Shown piece by piece: positions 48,134 through 57,398 of a stretch of 60,616 bases of DNA. How positions within the stretch are numbered: position 1 is the first letter of the stretch; each line of letters begins with the position of its first letter. The stretch spans positions 1 to 60,616 of IMG/VR virus record IMGVR_UViG_3300017751_000016; one strand, written 5' to 3'. Under the pieces are notes generated by a model. It searched no databases and was not told the DNA's origin. It saw only the letters and a list, made by a program, of their open reading frames with translations. The position numbers and the translations under genes were made by a program. Origin of the DNA: a virus.

Positions 48134-48880
48134 ATGCCTACTAACTTTTATTTTCAAAGTGGACTGACAAGCGGGACTACCAATGAACAGCGTCTTGTAG
48201 AAGACCTCATTATTGAAAGTCTGAAAATCTATGGTCAGGACATTTACTATCTCCCTAGAACGCTAGTGAATACAGACAATATCTTTGATGAAGATACTTT
48301 GTCTCAGTTTACTCAAGCGTATCCTCTAGAGATGTACATACAGAATGTAGATGGCTTTGAGGGTCAAGGCGATCTATTCACTAAGTTTGGTATTGAAATT
48401 AGAGACCAAGCATCGTTTGTTCTATCTAAAAGAAGATGGGAACATATGGTGCAAATTTCAGGTGGAATATTTTCACTAGAAGCTAGACCGTCTGAAGGAG
48501 ATTTGTTATTCTTACCTATTACTGGTTCTTTATTTGAAATCAAACTAGTTGAGTTTCAGAATCCTTTTTATCAGCTAAGTAAAATTAATACATTTACTAT
48601 GCAGTGTGAGTTGTTTGAATACTCATCAGAAGTTATTGCTACTGGCATTTCAGCAATTGACGATATATATCAAAGTCAAAATATTGATATGTTCTTATAT
48701 CAATTCTTACTTGAAGACGGAACACTGCTGCTACAGGAACAGGGCGAGTCGTTAATTCTTGAAGACTATGCGCTGACCAAAGCAACCGAAAGAACTGACA
48801 ACGCAGATTTCTTTAGTGAAAATGAAGCAGATGATATTATAGATTTCTCTGAAATTAATCCGTTTGGAGAAATAGTCTAA
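48134..48880 (+). CDS. gp14: Neck protein gp14
   Basis: 248 aa. EQRLVEDLIIESLKIYGQDIYYLPRTLVNTDNIFDEDTLSQFTQAYPLEMYIQNVDGFEGQGDLFTKFGIEIRDQASFVLSKRRWE is the gp14 core. Acidic C-terminus. One-base overlap with gp15. Confidence 0.92.
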   Translation: MPTNFYFQSGLTSGTTNEQRLVEDLIIESLKIYGQDIYYLPRTLVNTDNIFDEDTLSQFTQAYPLEMYIQNVDGFEGQGDLFTKFGIEIRDQASFVLSKRRWEHMVQISGGIFSLEARPSEGDLLFLPITGSLFEIKLVEFQNPFYQLSKINTFTMQCELFEYSSEVIATGISAIDDIYQSQNIDMFLYQFLLEDGTLLLQEQGESLILEDYALTKATERTDNADFFSENEADDIIDFSEINPFGEIV

Positions 48881-49677
48881 TGTTTAAAAATGTACAATTC
48901 TACCATGAGCATATCAGAAAAGCCATCATTGCTTTTGGTATGATATTTAATAATATTAGAATTTCACGAGATAACAGTGACGGTGACCTTGTTCAAACAA
49001 TGCGTGTGCCGTTGGCTTATTCTACAAAACAGAAGTTCTTGTCTCGTATTGCATTGATTCCTGATGCAGAATCTCGTGGCGAAGTTGCTATTGTATTACC
49101 TCGCATGGGGTTTGAGATACAGCAGTTGACATACGACCCTTCTCGTAAAGTTTCTCCTATACAAAGAAATAAGGCAGTGGGTACAGGAGATGATACGAAT
49201 ACTGTCAGAACTTCTTATGTCGCTACTCCGTATAATATGTCTCTTTCTTTATATGTGTTTGCAAAAAACCAAGAAGACGGACTCAGAATTATAGAACAAG
49301 TACTACCATTTTTTAACCCGGATTTTAATATCACTGTCAATGAGTTACCTGCTCTGGGAATAAAAAGAGATATTAAAATTACAATGGACAGTATTGATTA
49401 TGATGATACATACGAAGGTGACTTAGCAGAGAGACAGAGTATTATCTGGACACTTAATTTTACAATGCGATTAAACTTTTATGGTCCTGTAGATAATCAA
49501 GCTGTTATTAAAGAGGCTATCGCTAAATTGTATGAAAAAGATGACTTCTTAAATGTCAGAATAAAGAGTACTGCAACTATAGGTGTTTCTGGTGTAATTG
49601 ATAAGACGCTTACACCGGCAGATGAATATGAATATATAACTAGTATACTTGAAAGTTTTGGTGATGAAATTGAATAA
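48880..49677 (+). CDS. gp15: Proximal tail sheath stabilizer gp15
   Basis: 265 aa. FKNVQFYHEHIRKAIIAFGMIFNNIRISRDN...RVPLAYSTKQKFLSRI and RTSYVATPYNMSLSLYVFAKNQEDGLRIIEQVLPFFNPDF are characteristic. It caps the tail and links it to gp13/gp14. Confidence 0.92.
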   Translation: MFKNVQFYHEHIRKAIIAFGMIFNNIRISRDNSDGDLVQTMRVPLAYSTKQKFLSRIALIPDAESRGEVAIVLPRMGFEIQQLTYDPSRKVSPIQRNKAVGTGDDTNTVRTSYVATPYNMSLSLYVFAKNQEDGLRIIEQVLPFFNPDFNITVNELPALGIKRDIKITMDSIDYDDTYEGDLAERQSIIWTLNFTMRLNFYGPVDNQAVIKEAIAKLYEKDDFLNVRIKSTATIGVSGVIDKTLTPADEYEYITSILESFGDEIE

Positions 49678-50116
49678 TCCATTTGATAGTTTAGACGATG
49701 CGTTTGACACAAAAGACAAGACTAAAGCACTACAGTCAAACCTAAAACAAGTCAGGAAAGATAATAATCTTCCTGTGCCTCCTGCTGATGCTGAAAAGGA
49801 TCTTGAGGAAGATTTTCAAGAAGCTCGTGATATACTGAGGCGAACAGCCGAGTATAGCGAAGAAGCAATCAAAGGCATGTTGCACATTGCGAAGAACAGC
49901 GATCAACCAAGAGCATATGAAGTCGCAGGTCAATTGATCAAGGCACTTCAAGACAATGCTGGTGCTATGATGGATGTCCAAGACAAAGCAAAAAAAGTTA
50001 AAGGTGAAGAAGTCAAGTCTAAGAATAATGCTGTAACAAATAATAATTTATTTGTAGGAAGTACTAAAGACTTGCTCAGAGCCTTAAAGGACGAGCAGGT
50101 CATAGATCATGAGTGA
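49664..50116 (+). CDS. gp16: Terminase small subunit gp16
   Basis: 150 aa from ATG 49664, overlapping gp15 by 14 nt. NPFDSLDDAFD..., then the helical core DFQEARDILRRTAEYSEEAIKGMLHIAKNSDQPRAYEVAGQLIKALQDNAGAMMDVQDKAKK, as in gp16 proteins that form oligomers and regulate gp17. Overlaps gp17 by 8 nt. Confidence 0.88.
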   Translation: MKLNNPFDSLDDAFDTKDKTKALQSNLKQVRKDNNLPVPPADAEKDLEEDFQEARDILRRTAEYSEEAIKGMLHIAKNSDQPRAYEVAGQLIKALQDNAGAMMDVQDKAKKVKGEEVKSKNNAVTNNNLFVGSTKDLLRALKDEQVIDHE

Positions 50117-51764
50117 AGAAACTTCCTATCACGGTAATCCTAATCTAAAATCTATTGGCTACAAACACGACTTTACTCAAGAGCAAATCAAAGAGTATTT
50201 GAAGTGCCAAGACGATCCTATCTATTTTATTGAAAATTATTGTATGATTGTAACTCTTGATACTGGCTTACAGTTGTTCAAGTTATATGATTGTCAAAAG
50301 ACAAAAGTAGATATTATCATGAATAATCGTAAGGTTATTCTAATGGAAGGTAGACAACAAGGTAAAACTGTTACTGCCGCTGCATGTATTCTACATTACA
50401 CTATCTTCAATGCTGATAAAACTGTTGCTATCATGGCAAACAAAACAGCATCAGCAAGAGAAGTGCTTCTGCGTTATCAAACTATGTACGAAAACTTGCC
50501 TATATGGATGCAACAAGGGGTAAAGACATGGAACAAAGGTGATGTTGACTTAGAAAATAACTGTCGTGTATTCACAGCAGCGACAACAACATCTGGTATT
50601 CGTGGTAAATCTGTAAACTGGCTGTATATTGACGAAGCAGCAATCATTCCAAATAATGTTGCTGATGAATTCTTTGCGTCAGTGTATCCTACAATTTCTG
50701 CGGGTGAAACAACAAAGATTTTGCTGACATCTACTCCACTTGGATACAATCACTTCTGGAAATTTTGGAATGAAGCAGAAAAGGGCGCAAATGGATTTAC
50801 AAATCACTTCATTCATTACACACAAATACCTGGCAGAGATGAGAAATGGGCTGAAGAGCAACTCAAGCTTCTAGGCGAACTAAAGTTTACACAAGAAGTA
50901 TTGTGTGAGTTTCTTGGATCGTCAAACACACTTATCAATGCAAGAACTATTGGAGCTTTGAGTTCAAAAGAAGTATTGTATGAAAATTCTGAAGGAAACG
51001 CAGTTGACATATACGAAGATCCAATAAAGAATCATTATTATTGTATTACAGTAGACACTGCCAGAGGTATTGGTGGTGACTATTCAGCGTTTGTTGTTGT
51101 TGATATTACTGAGATGCCTTATAAAGTGGTAGCTAAGTATCGTAATAACAAAATTGCACCAATGCTGTACCCAAATGTTATAGCAAAAGTAGGAGAAGAT
51201 TATAATAACGCCTTTGTTTTAATTGAGAACAATGACATTGGCGGTCAAGTAGTAGAAATATTACATGAAGAAATAGAATATGACAATATTTTTAGTACAG
51301 TGACAGAAAAATCTAGACAGTATGTATCGCCTGGTTTTGGTAAATCTACTAGACTAGGTGTCAATACATCGAAACAAGTAAAGAGACAAGGTTGTTTCAA
51401 CTTTAAGTCTCTCATGGAAGAAAAAAAGCTTTTAGTATTCGATGCCGATATCATTAGTGAGATATCAACATTTGTTGAAAAGGGCAATACTTATCAAGCA
51501 GACGAAGGATACAATGATGACTGCGTGATGTGCATGGTTCTCTTTGGTTGGCTATCTACTATGCCATTCTTTAAAGAATTGGTAGATGTAAATACCAGAG
51601 AGGGACTATACAATCAACAAATGAAAAGTATTACACAAAATTTAACACCATTTATAGTCAAAAAAGGTAATGAAGGCCCTGACCCATGGGTAGCTGGCGG
51701 TGATTATTGGTTAGTTGATGAAGAATACAGTAAAAGACTTTCTGAGTCAAAGTTCAAATACTAA
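50109..51764 (+). CDS. gp17: Terminase large subunit gp17
   Basis: 551 aa. ATPase: Walker A GRQQGKT (residues 81-87), Walker B LYIDEA (172-177), and LLTSTP as coupling motif (205-210). RNase H-like nuclease: YCITVDTARGIGGDYSAFVVVD with the first catalytic Asp at 316, LIENNDIGG (Glu) and YNDDCVMCMVLFGW (last Asp). Drives headful packaging. Followed by a late promoter for the sheath gene. Confidence 0.95.
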   Translation: MSEETSYHGNPNLKSIGYKHDFTQEQIKEYLKCQDDPIYFIENYCMIVTLDTGLQLFKLYDCQKTKVDIIMNNRKVILMEGRQQGKTVTAAACILHYTIFNADKTVAIMANKTASAREVLLRYQTMYENLPIWMQQGVKTWNKGDVDLENNCRVFTAATTTSGIRGKSVNWLYIDEAAIIPNNVADEFFASVYPTISAGETTKILLTSTPLGYNHFWKFWNEAEKGANGFTNHFIHYTQIPGRDEKWAEEQLKLLGELKFTQEVLCEFLGSSNTLINARTIGALSSKEVLYENSEGNAVDIYEDPIKNHYYCITVDTARGIGGDYSAFVVVDITEMPYKVVAKYRNNKIAPMLYPNVIAKVGEDYNNAFVLIENNDIGGQVVEILHEEIEYDNIFSTVTEKSRQYVSPGFGKSTRLGVNTSKQVKRQGCFNFKSLMEEKKLLVFDADIISEISTFVEKGNTYQADEGYNDDCVMCMVLFGWLSTMPFFKELVDVNTREGLYNQQMKSITQNLTPFIVKKGNEGPDPWVAGGDYWLVDEEYSKRLSESKFKY

Positions 51765-51769
51765 AAACT

Positions 51770-51777
51770 TATAAATA
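51770..51777 (+). promoter_or_regulatory. T4-type late promoter for sheath gene
   Basis: Exact TATAAATA, 55 nt before the gp18 start. A second near-match CATAAATA lies at 51793-51800. Confidence 0.8.
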
Positions 51778-51832
51778 ATTAAACGAATAACAACATAAAT
51801 AATGTTTGATTTTTTTAACGAGGAGAATAAAT

Positions 51833-53518
51833 ATGGCTTTTCAGCTATCACCTGGAGTCCAGGTAACAGAGAGAGACCTCACTTCCGTAGTTCCAGCAGT
51901 AGGCAGTTCTATCGGTGGTACCGCAGGCCAGTTTGCTTGGGGCCCATGTGAGCAAGTAACTACAATTAGCTCAGAAAATGAGCTTGCAACACGCTTTGGC
52001 AAGCCAGGCGCAACAAATAACAGAGCTTTTTTTGCTGCTGCTTCTTTTCTTGCGTACACTAGTACTCTTAAAGTTGCAAGAGCAATCAACTCTGCTTCTT
52101 TGAATGCTACTTCTGGCGTTGCTGCGGCAGACGGAACTGGTGTTTTAATCAAGAATGATGACGTATATGAGACTACTTTCGCAACTGGCTCTGGCGGCAA
52201 CGGAATGTTCGCTGCTAAGTATCCAGGCGCTATCGGTAGTTCACTAAAAGTTTCATTCGCAGACGCATCTGACTATGCTACATGGGCATACAAAGCTCAA
52301 TTTGACTATGCACCTTCTGCTACTGCACACGCTACGGCAGCAGGCGGTTCTGTCGATGAGATGCACATCATTGTAATTGACGAAGACGGACTATTTACTG
52401 GCACTTCTGGTACAGTACTCGAAAAGTTTGCCGGTGTTTCTAAAGCATCTGATGCTAAAGATTCTGTAGGTCGCTCAAACTTCTATAAGAATGTTATCAA
52501 TCAAAGATCACTTTACATTTGGTGGACAGCTCATCCAGCTGCTACTAATAACTGGGGATCACTTGCTAACGCACTAACTTTTGACAGCAACCATGTAGCT
52601 GCCGAGTCAACTACATCACTAACAGCAGGCGCCGATGGTACTATTTCAGACGGCGACAAGCAAGCTGCATTCATTTTGTTTGCAAATGATGAGCTAGTAG
52701 ACGTTAATCTTATCTTTGTAGGTGATGCTTCTGCCACTGTTGGAGATTATGTTATCGACAATGTTGCCGAAGTTCGCAAAGATTGTATGGTATTTGTTTC
52801 GCCACAATATGCGTCTGTTGTTGACAACGTAGGTTCAGAGTCTACTGATATCATAACAGAAATTGCGGCATACACTCGTAGTTCATACGCAGTATTTGAT
52901 TCTGGCTACAAATACATGTATGATCGTTATAACGATGCGTATGTATATGTTCCTTGTAACGGCGATACTGCTGGTGTTTGTGCTAATACTGATACTGTTG
53001 CTGATCCTTGGTTCTCTCCTGCAGGCCTTAATCGTGGTGCAATCAAGAATGCTGTTAGACTTTCTTACTCACCAAACAAATCTGACCGTGATGCTTTATA
53101 CAAAGCAGGCGTTAATCCAATTGTTGGATTTCCTGGTTCAGGTATCGTATTGTTCGGTGACAAAACACTCCTTGAAAAGCCAAGTGCATTTGATCGTATC
53201 AATGTTCGAAGACTGTTTATTGTTCTTGAAAAAGCAATTGCAACCGCAGCTAAGTTTCAACTCTTTGAGTTTAACGATGCGTTTACAAGAGCGCAGTTTA
53301 AGAACTTGGTCGAGCCATTCTTACGAGACGTCCAAGGACGAAGAGGCATCTATGATTTCCGTGTAGTATGTGACGGAACAAATAATGGAACTCAGGTCGT
53401 TGATGCAAATAATTTTGTAGCTGATATCTTTATTCAGCCAGCAAAGTCAATCAACTTCATTCAACTTAATTTCATCGCTACTAGAACAGGAATTGCGTTC
53501 GAAGAAGTTGGTGCTTAG
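51833..53518 (+). CDS. gp18: Tail sheath gp18
   Basis: 561 aa from ATG 51833 (AGGAG 8 nt before); a TTG at 51806 would precede the ribosome site and is rejected. FQLSPGVQVTERDLTSVVPAVGSSIGGTAGQFAWGPCEQVTTISSENELATRFGKP is the gp18 N-terminus, and VRLSYSPNKSDRDALYKAGVNPIVGFPGSGIVLFGDKT...FDRINVRRLFIVLEKAI with ...QPAKSINFIQLNFIATRTG its C-terminal domain. Shorter than T4 gp18 (659 aa), as in most marine T4-like phages. Confidence 0.95.
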   Translation: MAFQLSPGVQVTERDLTSVVPAVGSSIGGTAGQFAWGPCEQVTTISSENELATRFGKPGATNNRAFFAAASFLAYTSTLKVARAINSASLNATSGVAAADGTGVLIKNDDVYETTFATGSGGNGMFAAKYPGAIGSSLKVSFADASDYATWAYKAQFDYAPSATAHATAAGGSVDEMHIIVIDEDGLFTGTSGTVLEKFAGVSKASDAKDSVGRSNFYKNVINQRSLYIWWTAHPAATNNWGSLANALTFDSNHVAAESTTSLTAGADGTISDGDKQAAFILFANDELVDVNLIFVGDASATVGDYVIDNVAEVRKDCMVFVSPQYASVVDNVGSESTDIITEIAAYTRSSYAVFDSGYKYMYDRYNDAYVYVPCNGDTAGVCANTDTVADPWFSPAGLNRGAIKNAVRLSYSPNKSDRDALYKAGVNPIVGFPGSGIVLFGDKTLLEKPSAFDRINVRRLFIVLEKAIATAAKFQLFEFNDAFTRAQFKNLVEPFLRDVQGRRGIYDFRVVCDGTNNGTQVVDANNFVADIFIQPAKSINFIQLNFIATRTGIAFEEVGA

Positions 53519-53521
53519 GCT

Positions 53522-53529
53522 TATAAATA
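53522..53529 (+). promoter_or_regulatory. T4-type late promoter for tail tube gene
   Basis: Exact TATAAATA, 20 nt before gp19, with AGGAG. Confidence 0.82.
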
Positions 53530-53549
53530 AAAGTAAATAGGAGATATAA

Positions 53550-54065
53550 ATGAATATTACAGAGTTTAAGGCTCGCCTAGGTGCCGGGGGAGCAAGACCC
53601 AATCAATTTAGGGTCTTGCTAGGTTTTCCAAGTTACGTCACAGGCGTTGATACTTCATACAGTCTGTTAGTGTCTGGAGCAGCAGTTCCAGCATCAACAG
53701 TTAATCCAGCGATTATTCAATACAGAGGCCGTGAAGTTAAACTAGCGGGTGAGCGTATTTTTGATCCATGGACAATTACAGTGGTCAATGACAGCAATCA
53801 GTCACTCCGTCGTCCGTTTGAAGACTGGATGGCTGGCATGAACGATACTTCTACTAATACGGGTATTTTGACACCAGCTGACTATCAAGCAGACGTTACT
53901 GTTCAACACTTAGATAGAAACGATGACGTATTGCGTGGTGGTACTTATGTACTTCGCAATGCATTTCCAATTCAGATGTCTGAGATTGCATTACAATACG
54001 CACAAAACGATATAATTGAAGAATTTACAGTGACATTCCAATATCAGAACTACGATAACTTCTAG
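53550..54065 (+). CDS. gp19: Tail tube gp19
   Basis: 171 aa. ARPNQFRVLLGFPSYVTGVDTSYSLLVSGAAVPASTVNPAIIQYRGREVKLAGERIFDPWTITVVND is the gp19 family core; ends IIEEFTVTFQYQNYDNF. Polymerises into the inner tube. Confidence 0.95.
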   Translation: MNITEFKARLGAGGARPNQFRVLLGFPSYVTGVDTSYSLLVSGAAVPASTVNPAIIQYRGREVKLAGERIFDPWTITVVNDSNQSLRRPFEDWMAGMNDTSTNTGILTPADYQADVTVQHLDRNDDVLRGGTYVLRNAFPIQMSEIALQYAQNDIIEEFTVTFQYQNYDNF

Positions 54066-54093
54066 GTTCTGATGCTTAAGGATATATTATAAT

Positions 54094-55656
54094 ATGAATA
54101 TTTTTGGTTTTAACATTTCTCGTGAAGGGCCACCTAAGTCTGAAAAGTCTTTTGTGGCTCCTTCTGACGAGGGTGGAATTGAATCCATACGAGCCGGTGG
54201 GTACTACGGTACCTACATGGATCTTGAGGGCGTAGCAAATAACGAAGCAGAATTAATTAAGCGTTATAGAGATATCTCTTTAATGGCTGATGTTGATACT
54301 GCGATTCAAGACATTATCGATGATGCTATTGCTAATCTCGATGATGAAGATCCTGTAACACTCGACACAGATAAGTTGAATGTTTCTGAATCTGTTAAAA
54401 AACAAATACAAGATGAATTTGAAAACATTGTAGAGCTGCTAGATTTTAAAAGCAGGTCACACGATTACTTTAGACGTTGGTATGTTGACGGTCGTTTATA
54501 CTTTCATAAAGTTATCGACACTGAAAATCCTAGAAAGGGTATCAGAGATATTAGATACATTGACCCACGTAAAATTACAAAGGTCAAAGAAGTACACAAA
54601 GAAAAAAATGAACAAGGTATACAGTTCATTAAAGATGTTGAAGAGTTTTATATCTTTAACGACAAAGGACTATCAGCTAAGCCAGGACAATATAAAGCTC
54701 CAGGTAATGACAGTGCCTTAAAGATTACGAAAGATGCAATAACTTATTGTCCTTCTGGTCTAGTAGATCAAGACAAGAACACTGCACTTTCATATTTGCA
54801 TAAAGCCATTCGCCCTGCAAATCAACTTAGAATGATGGAGAATGCCGTAGTTATCTACAGAATTACGAGAGCTCCTGAACGAAGAATATTTTATGTTGAT
54901 GTTGGTAACCTACCAACTAATAAAGCAGAACAATATTTAAAAGACATTATGGACCGCTATCGCAATAAGTTAGTGTATGACGCTAACACCGGCGAGGTTC
55001 GTGATGATAAAAAGTTTATGTCAATGCTTGAAGACTTTTGGTTGCCACGAAGAGAAGGCAGCAGCGGTACTTCAATTGATACATTACCAGCAGGACAGAA
55101 TCTAGGACAGATTGAAGATGTAGAATACTTCCAGAAGAAGTTATATCAGTCTTTGAATGTTCCTGTTTCAAGACTTGAGCAGCAAGCGGGTCTTAACTTC
55201 GGTCGTTCTGCTGAGATCAATAGAGACGAACTGAAGTTCTCTAAGTTTGTTGCTAGACTTAGAAAGAAGTTTGGAGTGATGTTTGATGACTTGCTCAAGA
55301 CACAGCTTATTCTAAAGAATATTATTACAGAAGAAGATTGGAGAAGCATTAAAGATGATTTGATGTATAAGTTTGCACAAGATGCTTACTATACTGAGTC
55401 AAAGAATCAAGAAATTTTGCGTAGTAGAGTTGAAGTTCTTAATGGTATGTCTAGTTATATAGGTACATTGTTTAGCAAATCATATATTCAAAGAAATGTA
55501 TTGATGCTAAGTGATGAAGAGATAGAACAGATTGACATGGATCTAAAACTTGAACAACCTTTTGTAACACAAGAGCAGCAATTCCAAATGGATACTCAGC
55601 AGCAACAAGCAGAAGCTGAGAGTGAAGTACAACAACAAGATACTGGAGAAGAATAA
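54094..55656 (+). CDS. gp20: Portal vertex gp20
   Basis: 520 aa. EAELIKRYRDISLMADVDTAIQDIIDDAI, RYIDPRKITKVKEV, YCPSGLVDQDKNTALSYLHKAIRPANQLRMMENAVVIYRITRAPERRIFYVDVGNLP, KAEQYLKDIMDRYRNKLVYDANTGEVRDDKKFMSMLEDFWLPRREG are classic gp20 motifs. Gln-rich C-terminus. Dodecameric head vertex and packaging channel. Confidence 0.96.
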   Translation: MNIFGFNISREGPPKSEKSFVAPSDEGGIESIRAGGYYGTYMDLEGVANNEAELIKRYRDISLMADVDTAIQDIIDDAIANLDDEDPVTLDTDKLNVSESVKKQIQDEFENIVELLDFKSRSHDYFRRWYVDGRLYFHKVIDTENPRKGIRDIRYIDPRKITKVKEVHKEKNEQGIQFIKDVEEFYIFNDKGLSAKPGQYKAPGNDSALKITKDAITYCPSGLVDQDKNTALSYLHKAIRPANQLRMMENAVVIYRITRAPERRIFYVDVGNLPTNKAEQYLKDIMDRYRNKLVYDANTGEVRDDKKFMSMLEDFWLPRREGSSGTSIDTLPAGQNLGQIEDVEYFQKKLYQSLNVPVSRLEQQAGLNFGRSAEINRDELKFSKFVARLRKKFGVMFDDLLKTQLILKNIITEEDWRSIKDDLMYKFAQDAYYTESKNQEILRSRVEVLNGMSSYIGTLFSKSYIQRNVLMLSDEEIEQIDMDLKLEQPFVTQEQQFQMDTQQQQAEAESEVQQQDTGEE

Positions 55657-55919
55657 TGGATCAACAACAAGCTATTAGAGATATGATGGACAGCATTGCA
55701 CAAGGCAAATCTGCTGAGGTTCAAACTAAATTTGACTCATTGATGTTTAATAGAGCAAGTGATGCTGTCAATGATTATAAGCAAGAACTAGCTAGAAGTG
55801 TTTTTAAGAATTCAGATTTACAGGCAATGGGACTAGCTGATGGCGAAGAGCACATCACAGAAGTAGATCCTGCTGCTGGACCAGAAGACTACGAGGATAA
55901 TTCCGATGAAGACATTTAA
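55656..55919 (+). CDS. gp67: Prohead core protein gp67-like
   Basis: 87 aa. MDQQQAIRDMMDSIAQGKSAEVQTKFDSLMFNRASDAVNDYKQELARSVF fits small prohead core proteins after gp20. The C-terminus is very acidic (GPEDYEDNSDEDI), like T4 gp67. Cleaved to small peptides by gp21 in T4. One-base overlap with gp20. Confidence 0.7.
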   Translation: MDQQQAIRDMMDSIAQGKSAEVQTKFDSLMFNRASDAVNDYKQELARSVFKNSDLQAMGLADGEEHITEVDPAAGPEDYEDNSDEDI

Positions 55920-56283
55920 ATCTTTCAGAGAACAAATAGAACTACAAGAAGCTAAAAAGTGTAGCGACTGTGGTTGCGATCCGATGAATCCTAAAGAAGG
56001 ATGCGACTGCGATCACAAAGATATGAGCGAAGCATCTATGGACGGCGTTGCTGCTGGCTCACTTGAAGGCGACAAGCACATGTGTGCGACTAAAATCTTC
56101 AAAGAAGGTTTCGGTGAGGGCGTTCCGATTAAAGGCGAGCATGCTGATCCAGACGAGTTTGGTAATATCTCTTGGTACACTACTATGTTTGATCACGGCA
56201 TTGAAACAGTAGAAGTACAAGAAGAAAGCGTTAAGATTCTTGAACAAGAAGCACATATGAATCATAAGAAGAAAGCATACTAA
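55906..56283 (+). CDS. Prohead-region protein, Cys-rich start
   Basis: 125 aa. The N-terminus MKTFKSFREQIELQEAKK resembles capsid/core targeting sequences of T4-like phages. It is followed by a Cys cluster (CSDCGCDPMNPKEGCDCDH) that may bind metal. The C-terminal part HMCATKIFKEGFGEGVPIKGEHADPDEFGNISWYTTMFDHGIETV...HMNHKKKAY is a conserved hypothetical of marine T4-like phages, always in this head block. Possible gp68 counterpart by position. Overlaps gp67 by 14 nt. Confidence 0.6.
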   Translation: MKTFKSFREQIELQEAKKCSDCGCDPMNPKEGCDCDHKDMSEASMDGVAAGSLEGDKHMCATKIFKEGFGEGVPIKGEHADPDEFGNISWYTTMFDHGIETVEVQEESVKILEQEAHMNHKKKAY

Positions 56284-56298
56284 TAACGGAGAAGATAA

Positions 56299-56688
56299 AT
56301 GGCAGCAGTAACTACTGTTCTAAAGCTTACACAAGTTCAGGGTGTTGTAAAAGTACACGGCGAGAACAGCGACTCTGCCACTATCGCTTTAGCAACTACT
56401 TTAAAAAAGAACACCGAAACACAGTCATCACCTGAAGTAAATATTAAAAGAATTTACTGGTCTTGTGATAAAAATTCAGACATTACTATCACAAGAAACA
56501 GTGTAATACTATATCACTTTCATGATGCAGGCGAGCTTGATTTTAATGGCTTTTCTGACATTCAAGAAAATGGATCTGATATGGTAATAAATTTTAATAA
56601 TGGTTATGGTACCATTATTATTGATGTTGCTAAAGTAGCTGGCTACGGTCCACAACAGCATCAAGGCGCTGACGGAGACTTAGGATAA
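56299..56688 (+). CDS. Head-block structural protein, unknown
   Basis: 129 aa, all-beta in appearance: VVKVHGENSDSATIALATTLKKNTETQSSPEVNIKRIYWSCDKNSDITITRNSVILYHFHDAGELDFNGF...DMVINFNNGYGTIIIDVAKVAGY. Common between gp20 and gp21 in cyanophage-like genomes; possibly a capsid decoration protein. One-base overlap with gp21. Confidence 0.55.
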   Translation: MAAVTTVLKLTQVQGVVKVHGENSDSATIALATTLKKNTETQSSPEVNIKRIYWSCDKNSDITITRNSVILYHFHDAGELDFNGFSDIQENGSDMVINFNNGYGTIIIDVAKVAGYGPQQHQGADGDLG

Positions 56689-57347
56689 TGAAACTAATTA
56701 AAGAAGTAACAGAAGAGATTAGATATATCTCTGAGTTAAACGAAGAGACTGGTAAGAAGTCACACTTTATCGAAGGTGTATTTCTACAGTCTAATCTTAA
56801 AAATCGTAACGGCCGGATGTATCACAAAGAAGTGATGCAGAAAGAAGTTGCTCGTTACACTGCGGAATCTATTGACAAGAAAAGAGCATACGGCGAGCTA
56901 GGACATCCAGATGGTCCTACAGTAAACCTTGATCGTGTCTCTCATATGATTGTTGGTCTTAAAGAAGATGGTGACAACTATATCGGTAGAGCAAAGATTC
57001 TAGATACACCTATGGGTCGTATTGTTAAAGAACTTATTGGCGAGGGTGCAAGCTTAGGTGTAAGCTCTCGTGGATTGGTTTCACTCAAAGAAAGAAACGG
57101 TGTCAATGAAGTGCAAGAAGATTTCATGTTAGCTACTGCTGCTGATATTGTTGCCGACCCTTCTGCTCCCGATGCGTATGTACAAGGCATTATGGAGAAC
57201 AAAGAGTGGACATGCGTGAACGGAATTTGGCAAGAGAAAGAACTTGATGAAGCAAAGAGTATGATTCGTGCTGCCTCTTCGAAAGAACTAGAAGCAGTTA
57301 AGCTACAAGTTTTTGAAAACTTTCTTTCAAAACTGTCTAAAATTTAA
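56688..57347 (+). CDS. gp21: Prohead core protease gp21
   Basis: 219 aa. Serine protease of the S78/U9 type: VFLQSNLKNRNGRMYHKEVM, YGELGHPDGPTVNLDRVSHMI with catalytic His73, and GASLGVSSRGLVSL with Ser126, then ATAADIVADPSAPDAYVQGIME. It cleaves gp22, gp23 and core proteins after (L/I)-x-E sites during head maturation. Confidence 0.94.
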   Translation: MKLIKEVTEEIRYISELNEETGKKSHFIEGVFLQSNLKNRNGRMYHKEVMQKEVARYTAESIDKKRAYGELGHPDGPTVNLDRVSHMIVGLKEDGDNYIGRAKILDTPMGRIVKELIGEGASLGVSSRGLVSLKERNGVNEVQEDFMLATAADIVADPSAPDAYVQGIMENKEWTCVNGIWQEKELDEAKSMIRAASSKELEAVKLQVFENFLSKLSKI

Positions 57348-57351
57348 CTTT

Positions 57352-57359
57352 TATAAATA
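57352..57359 (+). promoter_or_regulatory. T4-type late promoter for scaffold gene
   Basis: Exact TATAAATA, 39 nt before gp22, with AGGAG. Confidence 0.82.
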
Positions 57360-57398
57360 TACATTAGCACATAGTAAAAACCGAATAGGAGAAACAAC

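Noticed and set aside
51806-51832. Upstream TTG start for the sheath gene
   Set aside because: It lies before the strong AGGAG site; MAFQLSPGVQV from 51833 is the family N-terminus.
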